NCBI RefSeq assembly: GCF_000421545.1
Contig: NZ_ATXF01000007.1
Coordinates: forward strand, 186,001-250,000
From: Agromyces italicus DSM 16388
GTDB lineage: Bacteria > Actinomycetota > Actinomycetes > Actinomycetales > Microbacteriaceae
DNA: 64,000 bases
Direction: 5' to 3'
Positions 16,957 to 26,118 of this stretch are shown here, piece by piece. Under the pieces are notes generated by a model that searched no databases, was not told where the DNA came from, and worked only from the letters and a program-made list of their open reading frames with translations. Within the stretch, counting starts at the first letter, position 1, and the number at the start of each line of letters is the position of its first letter. A program made the translations under genes and the position numbers.

Positions 16957-16995
16957 GAGGGCCTGGGTCCGGTATTCCACCGGGCGCAGGCCCTC
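16957..16995 (+). terminator. Terminator of importer 2
   Basis: GAGGGCCTG and CAGGCCCTC pair over 9 bp, with further inner pairing of CCGGT and ACCGG. It lies 25 bases after the last permease. Confidence 0.65.
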
Positions 16996-17078
16996 GATCT
17001 CGTTCGCGCGGACGATCATCGCCCGCGACCCGGATGAATCCCTTGTGCGGCGTCTCGGCGACCCGCTATTCTGAAAGC

Positions 17079-17094
17079 CCTATTAATAAATAGG
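17079..17094. promoter_or_regulatory. AT-rich palindrome, candidate ROK operator (copy 1)
   Basis: CCTATT-AATA-AATAGG is a perfect inverted repeat in an AT-rich island 105 bases before the sialidase fusion. Its core CTATTAATAAA recurs at 21097 before importer 3, whose operon ends in a ROK regulator gene. A perfect GTGAATTCAC palindrome follows at about 17099. ROK repressors (NagC, Mlc, XylR) bind AT-rich sites. The assignment is inference. Confidence 0.5.
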
Positions 17095-17198
17095 TTTAGT
17101 GAATTCACTTGCGTTCTACACTGCCGGACGCGCGCACGTCCGGCATCATCCGTCCGTCCCGGCATCGTCGCCTTGAACACCACGGAAAGACAGCAACC

Positions 17199-20100
17199 AT
17201 GAACACTCGACTCCTCAGCGGGCTCGCCGCAGGTGCGGTCGCAGCCGCGTGTCTGACGCCGGCCGCAGCAGCCAACGCGGCCGAACCGCCCCCGGCCTAT
17301 CACGAGCAGGTGCTCGCCGTCGGCACCGGCGGCATGAGCAACCAGCAACCGCCCTACGGCCACGAGCTGGGCGCCTTCTTCAACTACCGGATCCCGGCCG
17401 TCGTGCAACTGAACGACGGCGACCTCCTCGTCTCCTACGACGGTCGCCCGACTGCAGAGGATTCGCCCGGTCCGAACTCGATCCTCCAACGACGGTCGAC
17501 CGACGGTGGTGTCACCTGGGGTCCTGAGACCTTCATCCACGAGGGAGTCATCGACGATCCGACGATCGCGGACGACCGGAAGTCGGGCTACTCCGACCCC
17601 TCCTACGTCTACGACGAGGAGACCGGCACGCTGTTCAACTTCCACGTCTTCTCCAAGGACGCGGGCTTCGTCACCGGTGCCTACGGGAACGACGACGCCG
17701 ACCGTGATGTCGTCAGCGCCGAGGTCTCGGTCTCGAGCGACGGCGGCGAGACGTGGGAGCACCGATCGGTCACCGGCGTGTTCAAGGGCGAAGATGTGCG
17801 GGCCGCCTTCGCGAGTTCGGGCCACGGCATCCAGATCGAGAACGGTCCGCACGCGGGTCGCCTGGTGGTGCAATTCGTCGGCAGCTTCTCCGACGCGACG
17901 CTCAAGGCCTTCTCGCTGTACTCCGACGACCACGGCGAGACGTGGCAGCGGGGCACGCCGGTCGGCACGAACATGGACGAGAACAAAGTCGTCGAGCTTT
18001 CCGACGGCACACTCATGTTGAACTCACGGATCCACTCCGGCCACAAGGCGCGCTACGTCGCGTACTCCGAGGACGGCGGCGAGACCTGGAGCGAGCCGGA
18101 GGTCGACGCCGCACTCGTCGACCCGGTCAACAACGCCTCGATCATCCGCAAGAACGCGGATGCCGAACCCGGCACCAGCAGATCCAAGGAGTTGCTGTTC
18201 AGCAACGCGGCATCCGCCGTCAGTCGATCCAACGGCACGGTCCGGTACTCGTGCGACGACGGCGCGACCTGGCCCGTCGAACGGGTGTTCGCATCGGGCG
18301 GCATGTCGTACTCCGACCTCGTCGCCCTCGACAGCGGCGGGTACGGCCTCTTCTACGAGGGTGAGAGCGGGCAGCTCCGCTATGCATCATTCAGCGAGGA
18401 GTGGCTGAACCCGTTCTGCGCGAACATCGCGCCGATCTCCCTCGATGTGACGGCGGGTGTGCCCGCCACCGCCACGGTCACCATCCGCAACGACGATGAC
18501 CGCGACCTCCCCGCCGGTGAGGTCACTGCGAACGTCGCCGAGGGTTGGACCGCCGACATCGCCGAGATGCCGGCCCTCGCTCCGGGCGAGGAAGCCACGG
18601 TCGAGGTCGAGGTCACCGCCCCTGCGACGACGCGAGTGACCACGTCGGCCATCCCGGCCGACATCGTGGTCGCGGCGGGGGAGTACTCGTTCCGGGGCAG
18701 CCTGAACGTCGACGTCACGGTGGGCTCCACGGTGCCCGGGGAGGACGGCGACCACGGCGTGCGGACCTGTCTCGAAGGACAGAGTGAACCCGCGCTCGAC
18801 GCGCCGGTCGCGCTGAACGTCGTCGCCAACTGCAGTTTCGAGGCGAAGGACTCCGTCTCATCCAAAGCCGAATGGGAGTGGTTCGGCGCGGGAGACACGT
18901 CGCATCCTGCGACGGAGACGCTGGACGACGGCAGCGAGAACACGTACGCGCTGATCGACGCGGGCGCCATCGACAACCACATCTGGCAGGCGGTTCCGAC
19001 CGTTCCCGGTCGCTCCTACGTCGTCTCGGCCGACGTGAACGTCGGGGCCGCCGACGGATACGTCCCGAGCGCGGTGTTCCTCACTACGAAGGGGATGAAC
19101 CCCGACGGTTCGCAAAATCAGGGTGCCACCACGCAGTTGTCCACCGGTGAGCTGATCTCGAACGGCTGGAGCCGCAAGACGTTCACATTCACGGCGAAGA
19201 ATTGGAACACGTTCGTCGGCATCGTGAAGTGGGCGGCACAGGACGCCGAGCGGCACGTGGCGAACACCACGATCGCGATGGACAACCTGACGGTGTACGA
19301 ACAGGAGTCCTACGACCTCGTCTGGAACGACGAGTTCGACGGCGACGCGCTGAATCAAGAGGACTGGGGCTATGAGCTCGGCAACGTGCGCGGCAACGAG
19401 CAGCAGCACTACTCGTCGAGCACCGACAACGTCGACGTGGCCGACGGAGCCCTCATCCTCGCGGCGACCGACCGGCCCCTGGCCGACCAGTACCGGAACA
19501 CCGCCCGTTGGGGCGACCGGGCTCGCGTCGTGAAGTACAACTCCGGATCGGTCCGCACCGAAGGGCGCGAGGAGTTCCTGTACGGGCGTATCGAGGCGCG
19601 GATGTCGCTCCCCGAGGGCAAGGGCGTGTTCCCGGCGTTCTGGATGCTCGGTGCCGACTTCCACATGGACGGCCGTGTGAACATGGAGCACGGCTATTCG
19701 TGGCCCTCCACCGGCGAGCTCGACATCATGGAGATCATCGGGGCACCGACCGAGGAACGAGCCGCGCAGGGCGAAGTCGGCAAAGCCGGCAACTCGAACG
19801 CGGTCACTTACGGGACGCCGCACTTCTACTACACGGGCGGTGACGCGGACGGAGACGGCTCATACGCGCCGACCGCGCTCGGCGGCAACCTCTCCACCGC
19901 GGAGAGCCTGTCGGAGGGCTATCACGTCTACGGCATCGACTGGAACCCGGAGTACATCGCCTGGTACGTCGACGGGGTGGTGTTCAACATCATGTACTTC
20001 CCCACCGACTCGACCACGGCAGCCGGCAACGAGGCCTTCATCGCGAGCGAGGTGGCCCGCTTCCAGGCGGCGGCCGACTCGTTGAATCGCCCGCAGTACC

Positions 20101-21029
20101 TGCAGCTCAACCTCGCCACGGGCGGCAACTGGGCCGGCGACGCCGGCGACCACCTCGCCGAGGACGGCGCGGCGTTCAAGGTCGACTGGGTGCGCTACTA
20201 CCGCAGCGCCGCCCAGCAGGCGGCGGCCGACGCCTACTACGCGGGGCAGCCGGAGATCACGGGCGCCGTCGACCGCGTGATGCGCGCGGGTGAGGCCGCG
20301 GACCTGCTCGACGGTGTCGGCGTGAGCGAGGGATACGTCGTCGAGTACAGCATCAACGACGAGCAGATGTTCGTGAACGGCGGTGTCGAAGGCGGCCGCA
20401 ACGAGGTGCACCTGGTCGTGGCCGACGCATCGGACACGGCCGCGTTGCAGTCGCTCGCGCCGGGGGTCTACTCGCTGCATTACAGCGCACTCGAGGAGGG
20501 CGTCGCGTACAGCGGCGGCATCACCCCGGTCGCCCGTGCGGCCCGGCAGAGGGTGCTGCTGACCGTGCTGCCCGGGGCGGGCCTGCAGGCCGAGGGGGCG
20601 ACGCTCGCCTCGGTCGCGTTGCCCGACGGCTGGTCGTGGAGCGACGAGACCCAGTCGCTCGACGGGGACGAGACGGCGTATGCCGCCGTGTTCACGCAGG
20701 CGGGCGACACGGGGGCCGATCCTGCGAAGCGTCGCGCGGTGCGCATCGAGATCCCTGCTGACCAGATCGCGCGCGTCGACGACGGCGCCCCCGCGGTCAC
20801 GGCGTCGCTGACGCAGCGCAACGAGATCGTCCTGGCGGCGACGGATGCCGTCTCGGACGGCATTCGGATCGAGTACTCGACGCAGAAGCACGCGAAACCG
20901 GCGTTGGAGTGGCGCGAGTACTCCGAACCGTTCCGCGTCGATGCGAAGACCGTGGTGTCGGTTCGTGCGACCGACGGCGCGGGCAACACGAGCGAGATCC
21001 GCACGTTCACCCGCAACGATCTCGACTGA
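17199..21029 (+). CDS. Secreted sialidase (GH33) fused to a GH16 glycan hydrolase
   Basis: A 1276-residue secreted protein. The signal peptide is residues 1 to about 27 (ends AANA-AE). The sialidase domain spans about 45-400. It has YRIP near 62 with an active-site Arg, five Asp boxes (STDGGVTW, SSDGGETW, SDDHGETW, SEDGGETW, SCDDGATW near 99, 180, 241, 291, 352) and the MSYSDL-GLFYEG block with the likely nucleophile Tyr. A NEW3-like beta domain (about 415-515) and a CBM4/9-like module (about 535-700) follow. The GH16 domain (about 705-1000) begins VWNDEFDG and has the catalytic GELDIMEIIG near 840. A 270-residue Ig-like tail completes it. The ATG at 17199 is chosen because it starts the signal peptide. 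The GH16 specificity is open: laminarinase or mucin-type endo-beta-galactosidase. Confidence 0.88.
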   Translation: MNTRLLSGLAAGAVAAACLTPAAAANAAEPPPAYHEQVLAVGTGGMSNQQPPYGHELGAFFNYRIPAVVQLNDGDLLVSYDGRPTAEDSPGPNSILQRRSTDGGVTWGPETFIHEGVIDDPTIADDRKSGYSDPSYVYDEETGTLFNFHVFSKDAGFVTGAYGNDDADRDVVSAEVSVSSDGGETWEHRSVTGVFKGEDVRAAFASSGHGIQIENGPHAGRLVVQFVGSFSDATLKAFSLYSDDHGETWQRGTPVGTNMDENKVVELSDGTLMLNSRIHSGHKARYVAYSEDGGETWSEPEVDAALVDPVNNASIIRKNADAEPGTSRSKELLFSNAASAVSRSNGTVRYSCDDGATWPVERVFASGGMSYSDLVALDSGGYGLFYEGESGQLRYASFSEEWLNPFCANIAPISLDVTAGVPATATVTIRNDDDRDLPAGEVTANVAEGWTADIAEMPALAPGEEATVEVEVTAPATTRVTTSAIPADIVVAAGEYSFRGSLNVDVTVGSTVPGEDGDHGVRTCLEGQSEPALDAPVALNVVANCSFEAKDSVSSKAEWEWFGAGDTSHPATETLDDGSENTYALIDAGAIDNHIWQAVPTVPGRSYVVSADVNVGAADGYVPSAVFLTTKGMNPDGSQNQGATTQLSTGELISNGWSRKTFTFTAKNWNTFVGIVKWAAQDAERHVANTTIAMDNLTVYEQESYDLVWNDEFDGDALNQEDWGYELGNVRGNEQQHYSSSTDNVDVADGALILAATDRPLADQYRNTARWGDRARVVKYNSGSVRTEGREEFLYGRIEARMSLPEGKGVFPAFWMLGADFHMDGRVNMEHGYSWPSTGELDIMEIIGAPTEERAAQGEVGKAGNSNAVTYGTPHFYYTGGDADGDGSYAPTALGGNLSTAESLSEGYHVYGIDWNPEYIAWYVDGVVFNIMYFPTDSTTAAGNEAFIASEVARFQAAADSLNRPQYLQLNLATGGNWAGDAGDHLAEDGAAFKVDWVRYYRSAAQQAAADAYYAGQPEITGAVDRVMRAGEAADLLDGVGVSEGYVVEYSINDEQMFVNGGVEGGRNEVHLVVADASDTAALQSLAPGVYSLHYSALEEGVAYSGGITPVARAARQRVLLTVLPGAGLQAEGATLASVALPDGWSWSDETQSLDGDETAYAAVFTQAGDTGADPAKRRAVRIEIPADQIARVDDGAPAVTASLTQRNEIVLAATDAVSDGIRIEYSTQKHAKPALEWREYSEPFRVDAKTVVSVRATDGAGNTSEIRTFTRNDLD

Positions 21030-21034
21030 CCACT

Positions 21035-21069
21035 CGCGCGGGCCGGTCGCGATCCGGCCGGCCCGCGCG
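21035..21069 (+). terminator. Terminator of the sialidase-GH16 gene
   Basis: CGCGCGGGCCGG and its exact complement (12 bp) flank an 11-base loop, 5 bases after the stop. Confidence 0.7.
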
Positions 21070-21094
21070 ATAGTGGGCGAACCGGGGCTTGCAC

Positions 21095-21126
21095 TTCTAT
21101 TAATAAAGCTTGATACTTAATTAATT
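21095..21126. promoter_or_regulatory. AT-rich island, candidate ROK operator (copy 2)
   Basis: It contains CTATTAATAAA (21097-21107), identical to the core at 17080, then TTAATTAATT. It lies about 140 bases before importer 3. Such AT-rich runs are very rare in this window, so the shared word is unlikely to be chance. Confidence 0.5.
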
Positions 21127-21265
21127 CGACCACCAGGCACGTGACACCGTCGCGCAGGCCCGGGGAGAACCTGCACAGCACGACGACGTGATCACGCTCA
21201 CGCGCCGTGAGCGCGGCTCCTCCGGCCGAGCAGGAGGCCGAATGCACACCGACAGAGGAGATCAC

Positions 21266-22588
21266 ATGCGAAAGAACGCTCGCGCGGCGGCCATCGCCAC
21301 GGCCGGAGTTGCGGCCCTGCTGCTCGCCGGATGCTCGACCGGCACCGGCACCGGCACGACCGCCGCCCTTCCCGACGGCATCCCCGACACCGTCGAAGCC
21401 GACGGCGACACGCTCACCGTCTGGGTCATGCAGGACGACTACAACGACGAGACGCTCGCCGCCATCAACGAGCGGTTCACCGAGCGCACCGGCGCGGAGG
21501 TCGACGTCCAGATCCAACAGTGGGACGGCATCACGACCAAGCTGAGCACCGCGCTCGCCACGACGACTCCGCCGGACGTCGTCGACATCGGCAACACGCA
21601 GGTCGCCGGGTACGCCGCGAACGGCGCGCTGCTCGACATCACCGACTACCGCGACGACCTCGCTCAGGACCAGACCTGGCTGAGCGGCCTGGAGGAGCCG
21701 GCGACGGTCGACGGCACCCTGTACGGCATCCCGGGCTTCGCCGGGAACCGCGCCGTCATCTACAACAAGACGCTCTGGGCCGACGCCGGCATCACGGAGG
21801 TCCCGATCACGTGGGAGGAGCTGACCGCCGACCTCGACGCGCTGGCCGCGGCCAACCCCGCGCCGGACTTCTCCCCGCTGTACCTGCCCGGTCAGCACTG
21901 GTACGTCGGTCTGCAGTTCATGTGGGACCACGGCGGTGAGATCGCGGCACTGGAGGACGGCGAGTGGTCCTCCACCGCGGGCTCTGACGCATCGCTCGAG
22001 GGCATCGAGGCGTGGAAGGAGTTCCAGAACGCGTACTCCGCCGAGTCGTCGCGGACGGTCTCCGCAGACAAACCCGAGCAGGAGCAGATCTTCGCCGACG
22101 GCAAGGCGGGCGCGATCATCGCCACGAACGGTGCGATCAACGCCATCCTGAACGCGAACCCCGAACTCACCGAGGCAGACCTCGGCACGTTCGCGCTGCC
22201 GGGGCAGATCGACGACACGCAGCCGGTCATGCTCGGCGGGTCGGTCTGGGGCATCGCCGCGAAGAGCGCGCACCCCGACCTCGCCCTGATCTGGACGCAG
22301 ATCGCAGTGAGCAGCGACATCCAGGTCGACTTCGTGTTCGGCGGCCAAGGCCTCATGCCCAACAGCGAAGAGAACATCGCCGCCGTCGCGGGCGACCTCG
22401 GCGAGACCAAGATCGGCTTCTTCGACGCCGCACTCAACTCGCGTGCGACGCCGGCCTCGCCGGGCTGGACCGAGGTCGAGGGCGCCAACCTGCTTCAGGA
22501 TCTGTTCTCGACCGTGGCATCCGGTGCGGCCACGCCTGAAGAAGCCGCGGCGACGTACGACAGCAAGGCCGACGAGGCCCTGAACTGA
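21266..22588 (+). CDS. ABC sugar importer 3, substrate-binding lipoprotein
   Basis: 440 residues, family 1 solute-binding protein. The signal peptide has lipobox LLAGC near residue 25 and is followed by a Gly-Thr repeat linker. GAGGAG lies 5 bases before the ATG at 21266. The in-frame ATG at 21188 would bury the signal peptide and is rejected. The gene heads an operon with two permeases, a cytoplasmic GH20 enzyme and a ROK regulator. A HexNAc-capped oligosaccharide or chitobiose-like ligand is suggested. Confidence 0.92.
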   Translation: MRKNARAAAIATAGVAALLLAGCSTGTGTGTTAALPDGIPDTVEADGDTLTVWVMQDDYNDETLAAINERFTERTGAEVDVQIQQWDGITTKLSTALATTTPPDVVDIGNTQVAGYAANGALLDITDYRDDLAQDQTWLSGLEEPATVDGTLYGIPGFAGNRAVIYNKTLWADAGITEVPITWEELTADLDALAAANPAPDFSPLYLPGQHWYVGLQFMWDHGGEIAALEDGEWSSTAGSDASLEGIEAWKEFQNAYSAESSRTVSADKPEQEQIFADGKAGAIIATNGAINAILNANPELTEADLGTFALPGQIDDTQPVMLGGSVWGIAAKSAHPDLALIWTQIAVSSDIQVDFVFGGQGLMPNSEENIAAVAGDLGETKIGFFDAALNSRATPASPGWTEVEGANLLQDLFSTVASGAATPEEAAATYDSKADEALN

Positions 22589-22593
22589 CCCAG

Positions 22594-22624
22594 GGGGTGG
22601 GCGCTCGCTGTGAGCGCCCACCCC
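22594..22624 (+). terminator. Intra-operon hairpin after the binding-protein gene
   Basis: GGGGTGGGCGCTC and its exact complement (13 bp) flank a 5-base loop between the binding-protein stop and the first permease. As the operon clearly continues, it probably attenuates read-through or protects the 5' mRNA, giving more binding protein than permease. Confidence 0.65.
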
Positions 22625-22656
22625 TTGTCCGACCCGCACCCGATCCGGAGAACGCC

Positions 22657-23583
22657 GTGACCACTCGACCCCGTACCGGGCGCGCCTTCGCCGAGCGCCG
22701 ACTGCCGCCGGTGCTGCTGATGGCACCCGCAGGCCTCGTGCTCGCGGCGGTGACCTTCGTGCCGCTCGTCGTCATGGTGTTCATGGCGTTCACCGACTAC
22801 GACCAGCGATCGCTGTTCACGGGGGAGTTCTCCTTCGTCGGCGTGCAGCAGTTCGCCGACATTCTCACCGACGGCGACTTCTGGGCCGCCTTCTTCCGCA
22901 CGATCTGGTTCACCGCGGCACTGGTCATCGGCAGCATCGTCATCGGCGTCGCCATCTCGCATCTGATGACGAAACTCGGCGGCGGCATGCGCACCGTGGT
23001 CACGGTCGTGCTCGTGTTCGCGTGGGCCATGCCGAACGTCGCCGCCTCGCTCGTGTGGAACTGGATGTTCCAACCCGGCTACGGCGTCGTCAACTGGCTG
23101 CTCACGCAACTGCGCGTCTTCGGCGACATGACCGCGACCGACTGGGGCGCGAACACCGGGCTCGCGTTCACCTCGATCTGGCTGCTCGTCGTCTGGCAGG
23201 CCGTGCCCTTCATCGCCCTCACAACCTACGCCGCCGAGACCCAGGTCGGCCCCGAGTACATCGAGGCCGCCAGGCTCGACGGGGCATCCGAGCCGCGCAT
23301 CTATCGCACGGTCACGCTGCCGTTCCTGAAGCCCACGATCCTGCTGGTCACGATTCTCTCGGTCATCTGGGACTTCAACGTGTTCAACCAGATCTGGCTC
23401 GTCTCCAAGGGCGGCCCCGACGGATCGACCTCCACACTCGGCGTCTTTACCTACATCACCGCCTTCGTCGGACTCGACCTCGGCACCGGTGCCGCGCTCG
23501 CGCTCATCACCGCACTGCTGCTGGCCGCCATCACGAGCGTCTACATCCGCCATCTCATCCGCTCGGGGGAGGACGACCTGTGA
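22657..23583 (+). CDS. ABC sugar importer 3, MalF-type permease
   Basis: 308 residues, about six spans, with an EAA loop near residue 207 (IEAARLDGASEPRIYRTVTLPF). The GTG at 22657 has CCGGAG 6 bases before it. An upstream ATG at 22597 falls inside the hairpin and is rejected. The last bases overlap the next permease start (GTGA). Confidence 0.9.
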   Translation: MTTRPRTGRAFAERRLPPVLLMAPAGLVLAAVTFVPLVVMVFMAFTDYDQRSLFTGEFSFVGVQQFADILTDGDFWAAFFRTIWFTAALVIGSIVIGVAISHLMTKLGGGMRTVVTVVLVFAWAMPNVAASLVWNWMFQPGYGVVNWLLTQLRVFGDMTATDWGANTGLAFTSIWLLVVWQAVPFIALTTYAAETQVGPEYIEAARLDGASEPRIYRTVTLPFLKPTILLVTILSVIWDFNVFNQIWLVSKGGPDGSTSTLGVFTYITAFVGLDLGTGAALALITALLLAAITSVYIRHLIRSGEDDL

Positions 23584-24428
23584 GCGTCGTACGTCGCCGC
23601 CGTCTCGGCCGGCCGTCATCGGTCGCCACGGTCATCGCCATCGTCTTTTGCGCCGTCTGGGCGTTTCCGACGTACTGGATGGTGAAGACCGCGTTCACAC
23701 CCCGCCCCGATGCACTCAGCTCCACGCCGACCTTCCTGCCGCTGAACCCGACACTCGAGAACTTCGAGACCGCGATCTTCCAAGCCGGGTTCTTCGACAA
23801 CCTGAGGAGCTCGCTCATCGTCACGGTGGGCGCGGTGGTGTTCGCGGTGCTGCTCGGACTGTTCGCGGCCGCTGCGCTGTCGCGCTTCCGCTTCGGCGGG
23901 CGCCGCACGATTCTCGTGATCGTCCTGCTCATCCAGATGATCCCGGGTGCCGCGACCCTCATCCCGCAATACCTCGTCTTCAACGAGGCCGGGCTTCTCG
24001 GCACCTATGCGGGCCTCATCCTCGCCTACGTGTCGATGACCCTGCCGTTCTCGATCTGGATGATGCGCAGCTTCTTCCTCGCCCTCCCCGCCGAGCTCGA
24101 GGAGGCGGCTCAGCTCGACGGCGCCAGCACCTGGCAGGTGCTCACCCGAATCCTCTTCCCGCTCGTGCTGCCCGGCGTGATCGCAACGAGCGTGTTCACC
24201 TTCATCAACGCCTGGAACGACTACCTCATCGCGTACACGTTCATGAAGGACCAGAGCATGTACACGCTCCCGGTCTGGCTCGCCTCGTTCACCTCGCCGC
24301 TGACCGGTACCGACGTGAGCGGGCAGATGGCGGCATCCGTGCTCTTCTCCCTCCCCGTCGTGGTGTTCTTCGTGCTCCTCCAACGCAAGCTCGTCACCGG
24401 CATGTCGGCCGGTGCGGTGAAAGGATGA
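23580..24428 (+). CDS. ABC sugar importer 3, MalG-type permease
   Basis: 282 residues, about six spans, with an EAA loop near residue 178 (EEAAQLDGASTWQVLTRILFPL) and the C-terminus TGMSAGAVKG. GGGAGGA lies 6 bases before the GTG at 23580. The long open frame upstream is a shadow of the first permease. Its TGA overlaps the ATG of the GH20 gene. Confidence 0.9.
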   Translation: MSVVRRRRLGRPSSVATVIAIVFCAVWAFPTYWMVKTAFTPRPDALSSTPTFLPLNPTLENFETAIFQAGFFDNLRSSLIVTVGAVVFAVLLGLFAAAALSRFRFGGRRTILVIVLLIQMIPGAATLIPQYLVFNEAGLLGTYAGLILAYVSMTLPFSIWMMRSFFLALPAELEEAAQLDGASTWQVLTRILFPLVLPGVIATSVFTFINAWNDYLIAYTFMKDQSMYTLPVWLASFTSPLTGTDVSGQMAASVLFSLPVVVFFVLLQRKLVTGMSAGAVKG

Positions 24429-26068
24429 AATTGGATCCGGTTCTGCTCCCTCGGCCGCAGGTTTTCGAACGAACGGCGGGCGAGTTCACCCTGAATCGCT
24501 CCGTGCGTGCCGCTGGCGTCGCGGAGGCCGTCGACGCGATCGCGCTCGTGAGCGAGCGGCTCTGGTCGTCGTCGCGAATCCGCGTCGACCATGCAGAGAC
24601 GGATGCCGCGGGCCTCCGCTTCATCGCCGATCCGGCGCTCGCGGCGGAGGCCTACGTCCTCGAGGTCGGGCCGTCGTGCGTCGAGGTGCGGGCGTCGTCG
24701 TCGGCGGGGTTCGGTCATGGTGCCGTCACGCTGCTGCAGCTCATGGGCGACGGGGTGTGGCGTTCGGCCACGGCAGGCGCACGCGCGATCACCATCCCCG
24801 CGTGCCGGATCGAAGACGAGCCGCGTTTCGGATGGCGCGGGCTCATGCTCGACGTGGCACGGCACTTCCTCCCGGTGCGCGAGGTGCTTCGTCTGCTCGA
24901 CCTGATGGCGATGCACAAGTACAACCGGCTGCACTTCCACCTCACCGACGATCAGGGCTGGCGCGTCGAGATCAAGGCCTGGCCGCGTCTGACGGAGGTG
25001 TCGTCGTGGCGCAGCCGAAGCCAGGTGGGCGCCGATGACGCCACCGCGCCCGAGAACGACCGGCCGCACGGCGGCTTCTACACACGGGCCGACATCGCCG
25101 AGATCGTCGCCTACGCGGCGAGCCGCGGCATCACGGTCGTCCCCGAGATCGACGTTCCCGGGCACTCGCAGGCCGCCATCGCCGCGTATCCGCACCTCGG
25201 GATCCCGACGGCCGACGGTCGCGACCCCGAGGTCGAGGTGTGGCCGCGGTTCGGGGTGAGCGGCTTCCCGCTCAACGCGGAGGAGCCGACCGTCGAGTTC
25301 TTCCGCACGGTGCTCGACGAGCTGCTCGAGTTGTTCCCATCGGTCGACATCGGCCTGGGCGGCGACGAAGTTCCCTCGGGGCCCTGGGAGGCGGATCCGC
25401 GCTCGTGGGAGCTCGCGCGCGTACGTGGACTGGGACATCCGCGCGAGCTGCAGTTCTGGTTCCTCGACCAGCTCAACGCCCATATCCGAAGCAGGGGCCG
25501 GCGCATGCTGGCGTGGGACGAGATCCTCGAGCACGACGAGCCCGAGGGCGTCACGGTGCTCGGCTGGCGCGGCGAGACGGGTGTTCGCACCGCGTTGCGG
25601 CGCGGGCTCCCGGTCGTGGCGTGTCCGGACAACGCGCTCTACTTCGACTACCGGCAGTCGGACGACCCTCGCGAGCCGGTCCCGGTCGGCGTCGTCGTCG
25701 ATCTGCGCACCGTGTACGCGTCCGATCCCATTCCGGCCGGAGCGACGGCCGAGGAGGCGGCGCTCGTGCGCGGCGCGCAGGCGAATCTCTGGACCGAGCA
25801 CCTCGACTCGTCGCGGGCGGTCGACTACATGCTGTGGCCCCGCGCGTGCGCGCTCGCCGAGGTGCTGTGGAGCGGCCCTGGCGGAGACTTCGACGAGTTC
25901 GACCGCCGCCTCGAGACGCATCTGCGACGTCTTGCAGAGCGTGGCGTGGAGTACCGCAGGGCCGATGGCCCGCTACCGTGGCAGGAGCGCCCCGGTGTGG
26001 CCGGGCGCGTTCAGGATCAGGCGGAACGTCAGCGGGAGATCGACCTGCTGACCGCGACGATCGCATAG
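24425..26068 (+). CDS. Cytoplasmic GH20 beta-N-acetylhexosaminidase
   Basis: 547 residues. A GH20b-like N-terminal domain (about residues 1-120) is followed by the GH20 barrel (about 135-480): LMLDVARHFLPV near 140, LHFHLTDDQGWR near 172, PEIDVPGH near 240 and the catalytic Asp-Glu pair in GLGGDEVPSG near 315. No signal peptide is present, so it cleaves HexNAc from sugars already imported, consistent with its overlap (ATGA) with importer 3. It is the intracellular counterpart of the GH20 lipoprotein at 30411. Confidence 0.92.
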   Translation: MKLDPVLLPRPQVFERTAGEFTLNRSVRAAGVAEAVDAIALVSERLWSSSRIRVDHAETDAAGLRFIADPALAAEAYVLEVGPSCVEVRASSSAGFGHGAVTLLQLMGDGVWRSATAGARAITIPACRIEDEPRFGWRGLMLDVARHFLPVREVLRLLDLMAMHKYNRLHFHLTDDQGWRVEIKAWPRLTEVSSWRSRSQVGADDATAPENDRPHGGFYTRADIAEIVAYAASRGITVVPEIDVPGHSQAAIAAYPHLGIPTADGRDPEVEVWPRFGVSGFPLNAEEPTVEFFRTVLDELLELFPSVDIGLGGDEVPSGPWEADPRSWELARVRGLGHPRELQFWFLDQLNAHIRSRGRRMLAWDEILEHDEPEGVTVLGWRGETGVRTALRRGLPVVACPDNALYFDYRQSDDPREPVPVGVVVDLRTVYASDPIPAGATAEEAALVRGAQANLWTEHLDSSRAVDYMLWPRACALAEVLWSGPGGDFDEFDRRLETHLRRLAERGVEYRRADGPLPWQERPGVAGRVQDQAERQREIDLLTATIA

Positions 26069-26118
26069 CCGGGAGTCGGCGTGCGCGTCGCTCAGGTGGT
26101 GCGAGGAGGAGGCACAGC

